Below, in pieces: positions 23,260-36,800 of a stretch of 64,000 nt of DNA. The DNA comes from Zychaea mexicana. Its lineage: Eukaryota > Mucoromycota > Mucoromycetes > Mucorales > Lichtheimiaceae. A program made the position numbers and the translations under genes. A model generated the notes under the pieces. The model had not been told where the DNA came from. It ran no database searches and saw nothing but the letters and a program-made list of their open reading frames with translations. How positions within the stretch are numbered: the first letter of the stretch is position 1; every line of letters starts with the position of its first letter. Location: positions 1 to 64,000 of the forward strand of contig NW_026516764.1 in the NCBI RefSeq assembly GCF_025766255.1, in the 5' to 3' direction.

Positions 23260-25962
23260 TCAATTGGATGATCTATCTTGGGTTGGAGTGAAAAATATAT
23301 CAGGGTTTGTATTTGCTGAAGTGGCTATAGATGAGGTATAATTGGATCGTGATCGTTCAAATCTTCTTTGTCTAAGTAGAGGGCCACGGACTACTTTTCG
23401 TAACTTAAGATGTTCATTCTAAGTTTACAGCATATTAGTATTTGTCACCCCTTCAAGCAGATGTCACAGTATATAAAATGCCACTAACCTTCCAATGCAA
23501 TAATAAAGTGAGTGTTTTATGGAAATCACTAATATCGTCCAATGTCAAGGGTAAGTACATGTCACCAATGGTTGTGCCAACAAAATAATTATTATATCTC
23601 TTCATCGAAACCAATTTTCCTTCAGCCCCTAAAAGAAAAAAAAAGATATTGAGGAGCCAACACTTTTTTTTATAGCAAAAAAAAAATATACAAGTGATTA
23701 CCTGTCCACTCCATAGATAAGATACTGATATCATTATTGAATCCATCAAAAGGTAATCGTAATATTTGTAATAGCACACATGCATTGACTCGAAGATTCT
23801 TGTTATGCTGTTTGTCAACTAAACTGTCTCCAGCTCCGGCAGATTTCCATTCCGATGCTGAGAGTTCAAATTCGTCGTGTTCCATGATTACATCAATTTT
23901 TCTTCCAACAATACTGGATATTTTTTCTTTATCACCAAATGCATGTTCATTTGCTTGTCGTACAACTTTTGTGGCCATGCTACATTTTTCTCCCCTTGAT
24001 AAAAAAACATATTTGCTTCAGTCACTATAGTAGCCTTTGCCATCCGCCCATCCTTTCTATTTAACACTTACATTCTAACTGACAAATCCGTATCCCGTAA
24101 CAAAATATCTAACAATGAAACTAAGCGGTGGGTCCAGTCTACTTCAGTTGCTCCTTTTTCATTTCCCCATTTTTTCACGTTTCGAATACTATATTACAAA
24201 CATAAATGATAAAAGCAGTCAATAAATGAGATAAAAAGTAGCACAGATACATGGCATAATAATTCCTCCAACATACACATAAGTGAGAATATCAATGACT
24301 TGAAGATTGATGTTATCTTTTTCTGTTTCCAATTGTTTAGAAGCGGCATTGGATAAGTATCTTAAAGCTGGGTGTTCTCCTTCCAACTCCAACAACTACA
24401 AATTGAATAATAAAAAAGGTTGGTTTGTTGATCGCATACATCATTTGAACCGATCCCCCATGAATAATACACATACTTCAATCGTTTCCTTAAATATCAA
24501 TGATAAAAAAGCGGGCAATTCTTTTATGGTGTTACTTTGGCTTTTGCTGTGCTCCTTGACTTCATGGACATGAGATGGCTCCAATGCTTTTAACATTTTT
24601 TTGCTTGTATTATTATTTGCGACATCAACAATCAACGACAATGACAAACTATTCAATAATAATTTATGTTTTAGAATGGGTGCTAGCTGCTATATTTACA
24701 ATTGACCAAAACAAAAAGTATTACCTTAATGTGAATCGATATGCATCATCTACATCACTTGTTGTCCAGTCCTCCAATAGATTGGCAGCCATTTTCGTTA
24801 ACGCATCGGAAACAGACACCGCTCTTTGTTCTCGAATGATACCTAATACCGTTGTAGACATAGTAACCGATTTCTTGAGATACTATTAACGATAGTTTAA
24901 AAGTGAATATTAGAAGTTATACAAAAAAAAGAGCAAAATTAAAATCAACAAGAAAAACAAAACTTACCAAGGTATATGCCCATTGAAAGAGTGCTGATCT
25001 TGTAATTGATGTTGATGATGATGAAGCTGTGCTCGGAATAATTTCGGTGACATCGAGCTGTTGTGGAGTAGTCGTTGTCAACGTGTCATTGTCAATATCA
25101 AAAAAATCTTTCGTTTTGGAGCCAACCTAATATACGTACTTGTCAATAAAAATCATGACAATAATAAAAGCAAACGTTGAAAAAACCAACCACAGATCCA
25201 CCATGCTCTTCAGTTTCATTTATGTTTTCTCGCTCTTCCTCTTGATCGTTGAATAGAGAATCATCATCACTGCTACTATCCTAATAAATAAAACAATATC
25301 ATATTAGAACTACATACGAGAAAAAAAAAGAGTGCTGCGTATACTGACCGCTCCACGATCATCATTATTATCATTATTAATAGACCGATCCTTTGGTTTT
25401 TCTTCTTTGAAACGTGCTTTCTTGTTACTCTTCTTACTACTACTTGCCACTCTTTTTGAGCTATATAAAATAAAATATAAGTTAAAAGATGAATACTTCG
25501 CGAAACTATTATTTTATTACCTTGTTTTATATTTATGAATAATATTGTGGCTGTTTCCAGTGAATATATCAACAGGACCACTTAACGTGATACTGGTACT
25601 AGAACTGCTGGAGTTTGACTGTAACCACTTCTTTACATCGTCAATGAATATTTTCTAATTTTTATTATCCAAAGTTAGTATCAATCGGTTTACTCTCAAT
25701 GGGAAATGAAAATTACCGTTGATTCTTTAATTAGTGTTCCTACATGACGCTTGACGTCCATGGGAAGGTCACATAATGCTAACCAGTCAAGATCTTTTTT
25801 CATATTTGCCAAAATAGTAGCTGGGTCAGCTCGTGGATGGTGCTTTACATAATTTTTGAAAGACCATTCCTCAATAGGCTTGTTCACAAAAATGGAGCGT
25901 CTTGGTAATGAAGATTCTAAAGTGTCAAACACTTTTCCTTTGTATTTGGATATAGCAGACAT
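23260..25962 (-). CDS. Multi-exon protein with PD-(D/E)XK nuclease-like motif
   Basis: About twelve short exons can be joined with GT-AG introns from MSAISKYKGKVFDTLE (25962) to TPTQDRSSN (stop 23260-23262), about 700 residues. The N-terminal half is Ser/Asp/Glu-rich and probably disordered (DSSSDDDSLFNDQEEE). The C-terminal half holds GRKIDVIMEH followed by ELSASEWKSAG near 23905-23840. This is the Asp...Glu-x-Lys pattern of the PD-(D/E)XK nuclease superfamily. Next come KNLRVNACVLLQI and a strand/helix tail (YFVGTTIGDMYLPLTLDDI). Similar lineage-expanded proteins occur in Mucoromycota as I recall; some fungal CRN-type effectors also end in REase-like domains. Nuclease activity is inference. 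No frame break was found, so the gene may be intact. Confidence 0.6.
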
Positions 25963-27865
25963 TTGAATATTTTAAAACAGGTTTTTTAAAAAGTAATGTC
26001 GCAAAAAAAAAATTCTTATAATGAGTTATCTGGGGGAATTAGCTTGGGTTACAGACCGGAGCCAAAAATAAATAAATCATGTGATATTGATGATTCTTCT
26101 ATAATTTTTTTCTTTTGCAATATTTACATAGATCTTTATATTGAAGTGAGAGAACCAGTTATTTACAATGCGTGGGTATTAACATGTGAACCCAACAATG
26201 GTGAAAATCACCCAAAGGCAAAATAAGTTTGCATGGACATAGACAAAGCACAATACAGGTCGGTTTTATGCAAATCCTTGTCGTGGATTATTATATATGG
26301 TAAAAAATAATAATAAAAACGGCACTGTGGATAAGTTAATACAGTGTAAGGACTCCTTGAAGGGCCTTCTGGTGAAATATGTGAAGAACAAAGATGCTGT
26401 TGCAAAAAAAAAGGTGGAATCATTGGTACTCGTTTTTTTTCATCATGCCATGATACTAGTGGCAATAAAGCTGATAAACATAGAGGAGAACATGGGGTAG
26501 TTACTGCTGAGTAGGTAGGAACTTTTAGAAGCAAAACAGAAAGAAAAAGACAACGCCGGATAACTACAAAATTGTTGCTCAGGATCTACAAAGTCGAAAT
26601 TACTAGCAGATGATTACTGTAACAGAGAGATAGGGAGAAAGTGTGTGTGTGTACAGTTGTTTGAAAACATTGTCTATTATGATTTACTAACGAGATGCGT
26701 TTCTGTATTTTAGGTAATCTAACACCACGATGCTGGTTTCGTCAAGAATGGACGCGATCTCCGAAAAGTGTTTTGTATGGATACCTTAGGTCATAGACTG
26801 GGAACAGATTCTTTATATATTTCGTCAGATATATTAAACATATATCGAGTTAAAAAAAGCTCAAAGAACAGCAGCCAATGTTTTTCTACTTCAGTTTTCG
26901 TTACTATGGACAATAAATTATCTTGAGTGTATTCATGCAGACACAGCTTGTTTTCTTCGTGTACTATGCGGGTTTTTTTCATTCATACACTAATGTGCTC
27001 CGCATATCTGCCAGGCCAAAACCACGGATCATCTTCAAAACTATCCACTTGATCTTTACTGGGATCATGGGGCGTGCAACGTGCCAGGCTATTCGATCTA
27101 ATTCCAAGATGCTACATAGATTTATTTATACTCACCAATTTTTTTCCTACAAGGAAACGAACTATGTTCGCAAATTTACTAAGTGCATCTAATCCATGTT
27201 ATCAGTGAGACCTTGTTTCAATTACTATCGTAAAGTAGCCAAATACGACTCTTCAGGCAAACATAAACTCTATTCTTCAGTTTCGCCTATATTTATAAGC
27301 TCGACATCTAGTAAAAGGGCAAGATGCTTCAACCAATTTCTTGTATAAAACATCAATTCAATTCAATTGTTTTCTGTTGAAGTGATCCGGAAACATTTAA
27401 TATCCTTTCACTCATCATCTAGATTGTTTTTAAGTGTTATAAACAAGTATACATTAATTTTACAAGAGAAAAAAAAAGGGCGGTACAAATGCAATGGCTG
27501 TATATAATATGGATGGGATGGACGAACAGGTTAAATAATGTCATTAATATGTCTTTCTATTCACTCTTGTGTGCATGCCTACGCTTCATCACATAGTCTT
27601 TCGTCTGTAACAAGAATTGGGAGCCCAGTGTAATTTTTCTTTATCGGATAAAATATTGTCATGGGTTATGTTAACTCCCTGCTCTATTATTTTTGGGTTA
27701 GAATACAATAGAATTATTAACGCTATATATCTTTATTACCTTACTACATCGATTATCAAATATTAAGTGTCGGAAAGTTGATGCAAATGTTATATTTTTT
27801 ACCAGAGGCCAATATTTACTGCAAACAAAATCATTATTTCCATTTCCCCCCGTCGTTAATAAAAT
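25963..27865. other. AT-rich intergenic region upstream of the tandem array
   Basis: Contains only short open frames (for example 25996-26226 and 26297-26500 on +) with no recognisable motif. Part should be the promoter of the 25962 gene. Confidence 0.35.
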
Positions 27866-30800
27866 GCAACCACAAAACAAATTCTGTAAGTCGAATTCAG
27901 TCCTTACCTATTCAACGCCAGACAAGCACCGGTAAAAGAACACACGAGAAGGCAATATCAACTCGACGACTACCAAGCACAAGGCAACGGCAAACAAAAA
28001 GCTTTGCTACCACCACCATGTGGAGGAATTTTTCATGGCAGGGATAGCCAAAAAGTCCATCTGAATTGCTCGCGGCAGCTCAGGCCACATCCTTTCAAAG
28101 TCCCTGGGATGCAGGAGAGCTTTCCATCTTTTTATCGAAACGTGCCGCGTCCTTCTCGTTACATCTGACAGCCCGACGACTACCAAGCACAAGGCAACGG
28201 CAAACAAAAAGCTTTTGCTACCACCACCATGTGGAGGAATTTTTCATGGCAGGGATAGCCAAAAAGTCCATCTGAATTGCTCGCGGCAGCTCAGGCCACA
28301 TCCTTTCAAAGTCCCTGGGATGCAGGAGAGCTTTCCATCTTTTTATCGAAACGTGCCGCGTTTGGCGATGTAAGTTCTTTTTTCATATGAATCTCAAAGT
28401 ACCTGTTAGTTAATGAATAAAGATGCATTAAACCATCAGTATTGTGGTGCCATGGACATAAACGGCTTAATAACATAAAATAATACGTACCAGGCTGCGA
28501 GAAATTCGAACACTTGGAAAAGGAGGAAGGCCATCGCTCAATATAAATTGTATAAAAGAGATAATTTCGGGAAAATGTATTCCAAAGTAAGAAAACAAAA
28601 GAATAATTCCAACAGCAACCACAAAACAAATTCTGTAAGTCGAATTCAGTCCTTACCTATTCAACGCCAGACAAGCACCGGTAAAAGAACACACGAGAAG
28701 GCAATATCAACTCGACGACTACCAAGCACAAGGCAACGGCAAACAAAAAGCTTTGCTACCACCACCATGTGGAGGAATTTTTCATGGCAGGGATAGCCAA
28801 AAAGTCCATCTGAATTGCTCGCGGCAGCTCAGGCCACATCCTTTCAAAGTCCCTGGGATGCAGGAGAGCTTTCCATCTTTTTATCGAAACGTGCCGCGTC
28901 CTTCTCGTTACATCTGACAACCCGACGACTACCAAGCACAAGGCAACGGCAAACAAAAAGCTTTTGCTACCACCACCATGTGGAGGAATTTTTCATGGCA
29001 GGGATAGCCAAAAAGTCCATCTGAATTGCTCGCGGCAGCTCAGGCCACATCCTTTCAAAGTCCCTGGGATGCAGGAGAGCTTTCCATCTTTTTATCGAAA
29101 CGTGCCGCGTTTGGCGATGTAAGTTCTTTTTTCATATGAATCTCAAAGTACCTGTTAGTTAATGAATAAAGATGCATTAAACCATCAGTATTGTGGTGCC
29201 ATGGACATAAACGGCTTAATAACATAAAATAATACGTACCAGGCTGCGAGAAATTCGAACACTTGGAAAAGGAGGAAGGCCATCGCTCAATATAAATTGT
29301 ATAAAAGAGATAATTTCGGGAAAATGTATTCCAAAGTAAGAAAACAAAAGAATAATTCCAACAGCAACCACAAAACAAATTCTGTAAGTCGAATTCAGTC
29401 CTTACCTATTCAACGCCAGACAAGCACCGGTAAAAGAACACACGAGAAGGCAATATCAACTCGACGACTACCAAGCACAAGGCAACGGCAAACAAAAAGC
29501 TTTGCTACCACCACCATGTGGAGGAATTTTTCATGGCAGGGATAGCCAAAAAGTCCATCTGAATTGCTCGCGGCAGCTCAGGCCACATCCTTTCAAAGTC
29601 CCTGGGATGCAGGAGAGCTTTCCATCTTTTTATCGAAACGTGCCGCGTCCTTCTCGTTACATCTGACAACCCGACGACTACCAAGCACAAGGCAACGGCA
29701 AACAAAAAGCTTTTGCTACCACCACCATGTGGAGGAATTTTTCATGGCAGGGATAGCCAAAAAGTCCATCTGAATTGCTCGCGGCAGCTCAGGCCACATC
29801 CTTTCAAAGTCCCTGGGATGCAGGAGAGCTTTCCATCTTTTTATCGAAACGTGCCGCGTTTGGCGATGTAAGTTCTTTTTTCATATGAATCTCAAAGTAC
29901 CTGTTAGTTAATGAATAAAGATGCATTAAACCATCAGTATTGTGGTGCCATGGACATAAACGGCTTAATAACATAAAATAATACGTACCAGGCTGCGAGA
30001 AATTCGAACACTTGGAAAAGGAGGAAGGCCATCGCTCAATATAAATTGTATAAAAGAGATAATTTCGGGAAAATGTATTCCAAAGTAAGAAAACAAAAGA
30101 ATAATTCCAACAGCAACCACAAAACAAATTCTGTAAGTCGAATTCAGTCCTTACCTATTCAACGCCAGACAAGCACCGGTAAAAGAACACACGAGAAGGC
30201 AATATCAACTCGACGACTACCAAGCACAAGGCAACGGCAAACAAAAAGCTTTGCTACCACCACCATGTGGAGGAATTTTTCATGGCAGGGATAGCCAAAA
30301 AGTCCATCTGAATTGCTCGCGGCAGCTCAGGCCACATCCTTTCAAAGTCCCTGGGATGCAGGAGAGCTTTCCATCTTTTTATCGAAACGTGCCGCGTCCT
30401 TCTCGTTACATCTGACAACCCGACGACTACCAAGCACAAGGCAACGGCAAACAAAAAGCTTTTGCTACCACCACCATGTGGAGGAATTTTTCATGGCAGG
30501 GATAGCCAAAAAGTCCATCTGAATTGCTCGCGGCAGCTCAGGCCACATCCTTTCAAAGTCCCTGGGATGTAGGAGAGCTTTCCATCTTTTTATCGAAACG
30601 TGCCGCGTTTGGCGATGTAAGTTCTTTTTTCATATGGATCTCAAAGTACCTGTTAGTTAATGAATAAAGATGCATTAAACCATCAGTATTGTGGTGCCAT
30701 GGACATAAACGGCTTAATAACATAAAATAATACGTACCAGGCTGCGAGAAATTCGAACACTTGGAAAAGGAGGAAGGCCATCGCTCAATATAAATTGTAT

Positions 30801-32360
30801 AAAAGAGATAATTTCGGGAAAATGTATTCCAAAGTAAGAAAACAAAAGAATAATTCCAACAGCAACCACTAAACAAATTCTGTAAGTCGAATTCAGTCCT
30901 TACCTATTCAACGCCAGACAAGCACCGGTAAAAGAACACACGAGAAGGCAATATCAACTCGACGACTACCAAGCACAAGGCAACGGCAAACAAAAAGCTT
31001 TGCTACCACCACCATGTGGAGGAATTTTTCATGGCAGGGATAGCCAAAAAGTCCATCTGAATTGCTCGCGGCAGCTCAGGCCACATCCTTTCAAAGTCCC
31101 TGGGATGCAGGAGAGCTTTCCATCTTTTTATCGAAACGTGCCGCGTCCTTCTCGTTACATCTGACAACCCGACGACTACCAAGCACAAGGCAACGGCAAA
31201 CAAAAAGCTTTTGCTACCACCACCATGTGGAGGAATTTTTCATGGCAGGGATAGCCAAAAAGTCCATCTGAATTGCTCGCGGCAGCTCAGGCCACATCCT
31301 TTCAAAGTCCCTGGGATGTAGGAGAGCTTTCCATCTTTTTATCGAAACGTGCCGCGTTTGGCGATGTAAGTTCTTTTTTCATATGGATCTCAAAGTACCT
31401 GTTAGTTAATGAATAAAGATGCATTAAACCATCAGTATTGTGGTGCCATGGACATAAACGGCTTAATAACATAAAATAATACGTACCAGGCTGCGAGAAA
31501 TTCGAACACTTGGAAAAGGAGGAAGGCCATCGCTCAATATAAATTGTATAAAAGAGATAATTTCGGGAAAATGTATTCCAAAGTAAGAAAACAAAAGAAT
31601 AATTCCAACAGCAACCACTAAACAAATTCTGTAAGTCGAATTCAGTCCTTACCTATTCAACGCCAGACAAGCACCGGTAAAAGAACACACGAGAAGGCAA
31701 TATCAACTCGACGACTACCAAGCACAAGGCAACGGCAAACAAAAAGCTTTGCTACCACCACCATGTGGAGGAATTTTTCATGGCAGGGATAGCCAAAAAG
31801 TCCATCTGAATTGCTCGCGGCAGCTCAGGCCACATCCTTTCAAAGTCCCTGGGATGCAGGAGAGCTTTCCATCTTTTTATCGAAACGTGCCGCGTCCTTC
31901 TCGTTACATCTGACAACCCGACGACTACCAAGCACAAGGCAACGGCAAACAAAAAGCTTTTGCTACCACCACCATGTGGAGGAATTTTTCATGGCAGGGA
32001 TAGCCAAAAAGTCCATCTGAATTGCTCGCGGCAGCTCAGGCCACATCCTTTCAAAGTCCCTGGGATGCAGGAGAGCTTTCCATCTTTTTATCGAAACGTG
32101 CCGCGTTTGGCGATGTAAGTTCTTTTTTCATATGGATCTCAAAGTACCTGTTAGTTAATGAATAAAGATGCATTAAACCATCAGTATTGTGGTGCCATGG
32201 ACATAAACGGCTTAATAACATAAAATAATACGTACCAGGCTGCGAGAAATTCGAACACTTGGAAAAGGAGGAAGGCCATCGCTCAATATAAATTAGTCTA
32301 GAAGAGATAATTTCGGGAAAATGTATTCCAAAGTAAGAAAACAAAAGGATTAATCCAACA
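27866..32360. repeat. Tandem array, six units of 749 bp
   Basis: Units start at 27866, 28615, 29364, 30113, 30862 and 31611; spacing is exactly 749 bp. Units are almost identical. Rare variants mark sub-groups: units 4-6 share CATATGGATC where 1-3 have CATATGAATC, and units 4 and 5 share GATGTAGG against GATGCAGG. Each unit contains an internal direct duplication with a 210-bp offset (27965 against 28175 in unit 1). On the minus strand each unit offers two open frames (RHVSIKRWKALLHPRDFERM, 66 codons; YFEIHMKKELTSPNA within a 107-codon frame) with splice-like signals, so the unit may derive from a gene. The last ~80 bp of unit 6 are diverged. The array has the look of recent in-register unequal exchange. 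Confidence 0.93.
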
Positions 32361-32813
32361 GCATTTTGATTTGATGTTACCTTAAACATTAAAAAGATTA
32401 CGCCATAACACAACGATAAGGCTGTGAAATTATATTGTCAACATGGAGAATGCCTGGTTCTTAACCACGGAGCTGAGTTGTTTGACTGCTTTTTTCTCTT
32501 TTTGGCTGTTTGGCTTCCCACCCTTATGCACGTGTAGTTTAAAATATTTCGTTTATTGAAGTGGAAGGCGGAGGTAACCGGCGCCTTTGGGCATATGTTC
32601 GCTTCCTTGCGGTACAAATAAGAAGAAAAATATCTACAGATTAGAGTAGATAAAAGTTACTATAACTAATAACTAAAAAAAACCCCCAGTAAGGGGAAAA
32701 GTTACGCTTGTTTACGTGCATGTGTAGTTTTGTAGAAGAAGTTAAAATAAATTAAATTAAATTATAAAGAAAAGTCAGGAGGAGATGCGGTTATAATACA
32801 TAAGAGAAGTGTA
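32361..32813. other. Unique sequence after the tandem array
   Basis: No gene recognised. The region is AT-rich with short direct repeats such as TAAATTAAATTAAATT near 32745-32765. Confidence 0.35.
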
Positions 32814-33370
32814 TCATTGGTGTGGTGTTGTTGTTGTGGTGGTGGATAACTCCATTACTTCCTCTAGAGCTTGTTCAACCTCGTGAAAGATTTCATTCGT
32901 GTGACTAAGGATATCAATTTTCCTTAGAACTCGCATGTGCGCTGGCCAAGCTGTATTCCATTTACCCAGAGTGGGCCCAACCTCAGATCTTGGAAGGCTG
33001 TTAATAAGATAATCCAATGGCTGCATTGGAGGTGGAAGTGCTGGTATTGTGTTGTAAATACTTATTAGATCCATTAACAGTGTTTGTAGTACAGGAGAGG
33101 TGGAGAAGTGCTCACATTTAGCATCTTTATATCCACATCGACAATCCTTAAGGGAGAAGAAGATAACCAGTGCATACTCCACTTTATTAGCCCATGGCGA
33201 TCTTTGGAAAAGGCTGGTAGGTATAAAATGAGGTCAATCAGCCTTTTAGTTCGCATGCAGTTAATGGTCTTGAGACTATTGCGCCTTGAGCTATATTCTT
33301 CGTCTCGTTTTTCAGTCATTGCTTTTGCAACTGGGAATTTTTTTTGGTGGATTAATGTTTTGCGCAATTT
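32814..33370 (-). pseudogene. Unrecognised coding relic, one frame change
   Basis: Two overlapping minus-strand frames make one plausible protein if joined near 33190: an upstream part (MTEKRDEEYSSRRNSLKTIN; then TKRLIDLILYLPAFSKD) and a downstream part (CRCGYKDAKCEHFSTSPVLQ; then HEVEQALEEVMELS). Composition is protein-like with two paired cysteines (CRCGYKDAKC). I do not recognise the family. The frame change could be an intron or a decay mutation. Neighbours on both sides are repeats, so a transposon origin is likely. Confidence 0.35.
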
Positions 33371-33494
33371 GTTGTAACGTTGGTGGAGTGGATTCTCGGT
33401 AGTGATTTTTCTCCATTATTTATCTGGTTGTTTTTTGTTCCAAAGAAAAGAAAGCTTTACCGATCTAGCCATCGATAATACAGGTAGTGTCTGT

Positions 33495-33710
33495 ACTATA
33501 CTATCAAACTAATTGAAATGCACACAGGTAGACCATTTATGGTATATAACAGAGATGAAATATTATATTGTGTGCAATTTGCTATTGTTTGGTTTGTTAT
33601 GTATAAGGTCAGAATTTTGCAGCGTTGATTTTTCGCCAGGCGGAAAATCTTTGGGGTTTTTCGCTAGGGCGAAAATAGGCGAAAAAAGGCGAAAATTAGG
33701 GCCCTAGTAA
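33495..33710. repeat. Dispersed repeat with GGCGAAAA motifs
   Basis: 33495-33605 is the inverted partner of 22415-22530. The adjoining 33620-33705 carries five copies of GGCGAAAA/TTTTCGC(C) and ends with TTAGGGCCCTAG, which resembles the AATTTTCGCC-bearing end at 43993-44060. It is probably a terminus of the same transposon family. Confidence 0.55.
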
Positions 33711-33892
33711 TATTCCTGGGGAAGAACCCGATATTTTTTTAGAGACTTGATAAGCTATTTGGGAGCAGCATGAAATAAAATACGTTTATTGTTGAGTGGT
33801 ATCGATGACGGTAAAAGTATATAGTGGTGTAGATAACAAGATATGATTATAATATGATATGTATATAGTTCCAAGGGTGTGTAGCTTAGTCT

Positions 33893-36800
33893 TTAGGATC
33901 CCTGTAATACATGTTTTTTACGGCGCGCTCGTTTCTTGGGGATTTGTACATTAACTGTAAACAGTGGTTGTGATGGTGTAGACAATGGTGATGGCGCCAG
34001 AGCAATTCTTCTAGGACTATTGCGACTAAAACCTAATGGTGATGCACCGAGAGAGTTTGGTGTTGATGATGAGATAGTTGTTGCTACTGATGACGGGTCA
34101 GCTACTGCTATTGATGATGGTAACGAGTTTTGCAGATCTTCTTGTACTATGGATTGGAGGGCAAATGGAGGCGGTGACGGTATGCTAGCAGGTAATGCGG
34201 AACATCCTCTGCTTGGTGACATCAATTCTGCGTTCATCGTTTCACAAATGCCATCGCTAATTGCTTTGCTAGCGCGTGTCAATCGTCTCTCATTCCATCG
34301 CTCGAAATGTATTTTTAGATGATCTGGTGTCTTGTAAAATACTGTTACTCCATCTACCGGCTTGGATGTGGATGCGTTCCAAAGCTTTGCCAATCTGGTC
34401 CAGTCTGATGCCCCAATAGTTCTTTGAGCTGGTCCATGGATGATTTCTTAAAACTTTTCAAGTTCCTGCTTCGTGTGGACAGGGGTAACAGCATACTTTG
34501 TTCCTTGTTTTTAGGCAAGAAAGATGTAGCGCTTATTCAAAGGATTGGCCGTAGAACCAGGCGGTAAGAAGATGTTGATACTAATGTTGAGAGAGTATGG
34601 CCGAGGTTTGAGCGTATTCATTTGGTCGCGATGCTCTTCGTTGTTTCGTTCTTCTGCTGAAGACATGTCTATCCCAAGTGTGCGAGCAACGTCAGGTGCA
34701 AATTCTGCAATACCAAATGTCTCGCTGCACTCTTTCAGCTCCAAGCCTTGGACATGGGCACCCGCTTGCTCCTCAATAGCACCACCAGTGCCGAAAATCC
34801 CAAGCTTCATCCGTAGGTATACCAATGCTTCAATCAACCATGGATCATAATGTCCCTTGTACTGACGTAAATATCGATTCATAGTGCCGATTTGATATAT
34901 AAGGTATCTCAATATCAAAACTAATTGAATTCAGTGGATATCACCTTTTACCTTCAAGTTATGACGAAGTCGATACTCAGCAAGAAAGCAATCAGCCAAA
35001 TGTGGTCCGGCACCGCTAGAACCAATAGCACGGATAATGTTTTGATGGACTCCACCCTCTAGAGAGTTTGTTCCACGGGCACACCGATAAAGGGGAAGGT
35101 TTGCTTTTTTGTCGTATCCAATTTTATAGTACAGCGGCATATCGGGATGATCGGAAACTTGGCCTTCATATATTGCCTTGAGCATGTTTTGGGCTTGACG
35201 GTGGGCATCATTATCAAACAATTTCCTTCCAGTTCTGGTGCAAATTAGGTTACTGTATTCAGCAAAAAGATTTTGGACTTTAGGACCGAGCTCGTGTGGT
35301 GGTGGGACGATACGTTTTACTCTTCGCATAACCCAAGATGGATTCGTGTTCAGCATGTATTCCCATGTAATGTTTTTGGTCGCTAGATATTGCTCCACTT
35401 TTTGCCGATCTTCTTGGTGCACAACAAAGATAGCGTTGCGTAGTTGCCGGGAGAATTCTTTTGCGAGAACGTGCCGTTTAGGTATCTTGATAAGCGCCAT
35501 GAAGTGATAGATGTCTTTTAGGATTCTCGAATATACTGGTTGCTGCTGGGTATCCTGCGCATAAATATTTGTGAAGTTGAAGCTTGAAGAGTCGGAACAT
35601 GTTATATTCGATGTGCTTTGTTCATTGGAGTTGTCATTGGGTTCGTGTGATGTTGACGTCGAACAAGAAGATGTTGACTCCTGATCACTATCGTCTGGTA
35701 TACTGTCGGTTATATGAGGTGTATCGTGCATATCGTCAGGTATGTTGGCTTGTGATCGGTTGTTGCCTTGATGCGGTGGTTGCTCTCTCCATAAACATAG
35801 CGACTTTTTTTCGAATCGTAGCATGGATATCGGTACTGTCACAGCAAAAGGGAGGTCTCCAAATTCCATAAGAGTTTTTTGAGTGTGCGAGTCAAGAATT
35901 GCGCCAGGAACACAAACGTGATTGATCGATATATATGCCATGTTGTCGTCGAATGTTATCTAGTAATTCATGAAGAGAAGCACATGTTGTTAATGAATCA
36001 TATATTTCTTCCAAAGAATATTACGTAAATCGTAAAGTACCTGCTGCTCATTGTGTAATATCTCGCCATATGCAATTGGAAATGAACATTGAAGACGGGA
36101 ATAAATAGCAACGTACCCACCATGCGGAGGAGGATTTAGTACGGTTTTACCCAGTGTACGAAAACACACAAGCTTTGTATATCGCCAACGACGCCCACGC
36201 GTCCAGCGCTGCATAATACACTTGATTCTCGGAAAGATCTTGTAACTCCCAGTTGCTGTCTCTATCATTTTTTTCGATCCTACCCCCAAGTACTTCTTCA
36301 GCAATTGTAGATAGTCCTACATTTCCATTTTCAATGAAGCCTCGTCTACGAGAGAACTTGCCGAGCTCCAACCCCGTGCCTTCATGATAGTCTAGTCCGT
36401 AGTCGCGCTTTAGTTTTTTTTAAGTCACCACTAACATTACGGCCAGCTTTTAGGACCTTGGACGACTTTAGAAGAGTTTCAATAGAAGGAGGAATATTAT
36501 TATACTGGTGGATTGGCAGGATAAAGACGTAGCTCTAAACCACAAGTTATTTTGTTAGCGTGAAGCTGTAACTTGCCAAAACGATAGTGTAACAGAACAG
36601 AGCCAATACCTTGTATGCTAACTGTAATATTGCCACTTTGCCAGGGGAAGCATGTCGACTGAAGTTCCATTCGCAATCCAAACCAATTACAATCGTTTGT
36701 GGATCAATATCACACAAGATGGTGTTCGTAATTTTTTCTTCAGCTTCGGTTTCATTGCGTATGTAGTGCGTAGTAATAAAGGTTGGCAGGTGTAATATGT

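Noticed and set aside
28306..28629. 107-codon frame repeated in each array unit as a six-copy gene family
   Set aside because: Parts look coding, but stops follow in every unit and no start or promoter is evident; kept as a possible gene-derived repeat only.
27866..32360. CRISPR-like array
   Set aside because: Units are 749 bp with no short repeat-spacer structure, and the setting is eukaryotic.
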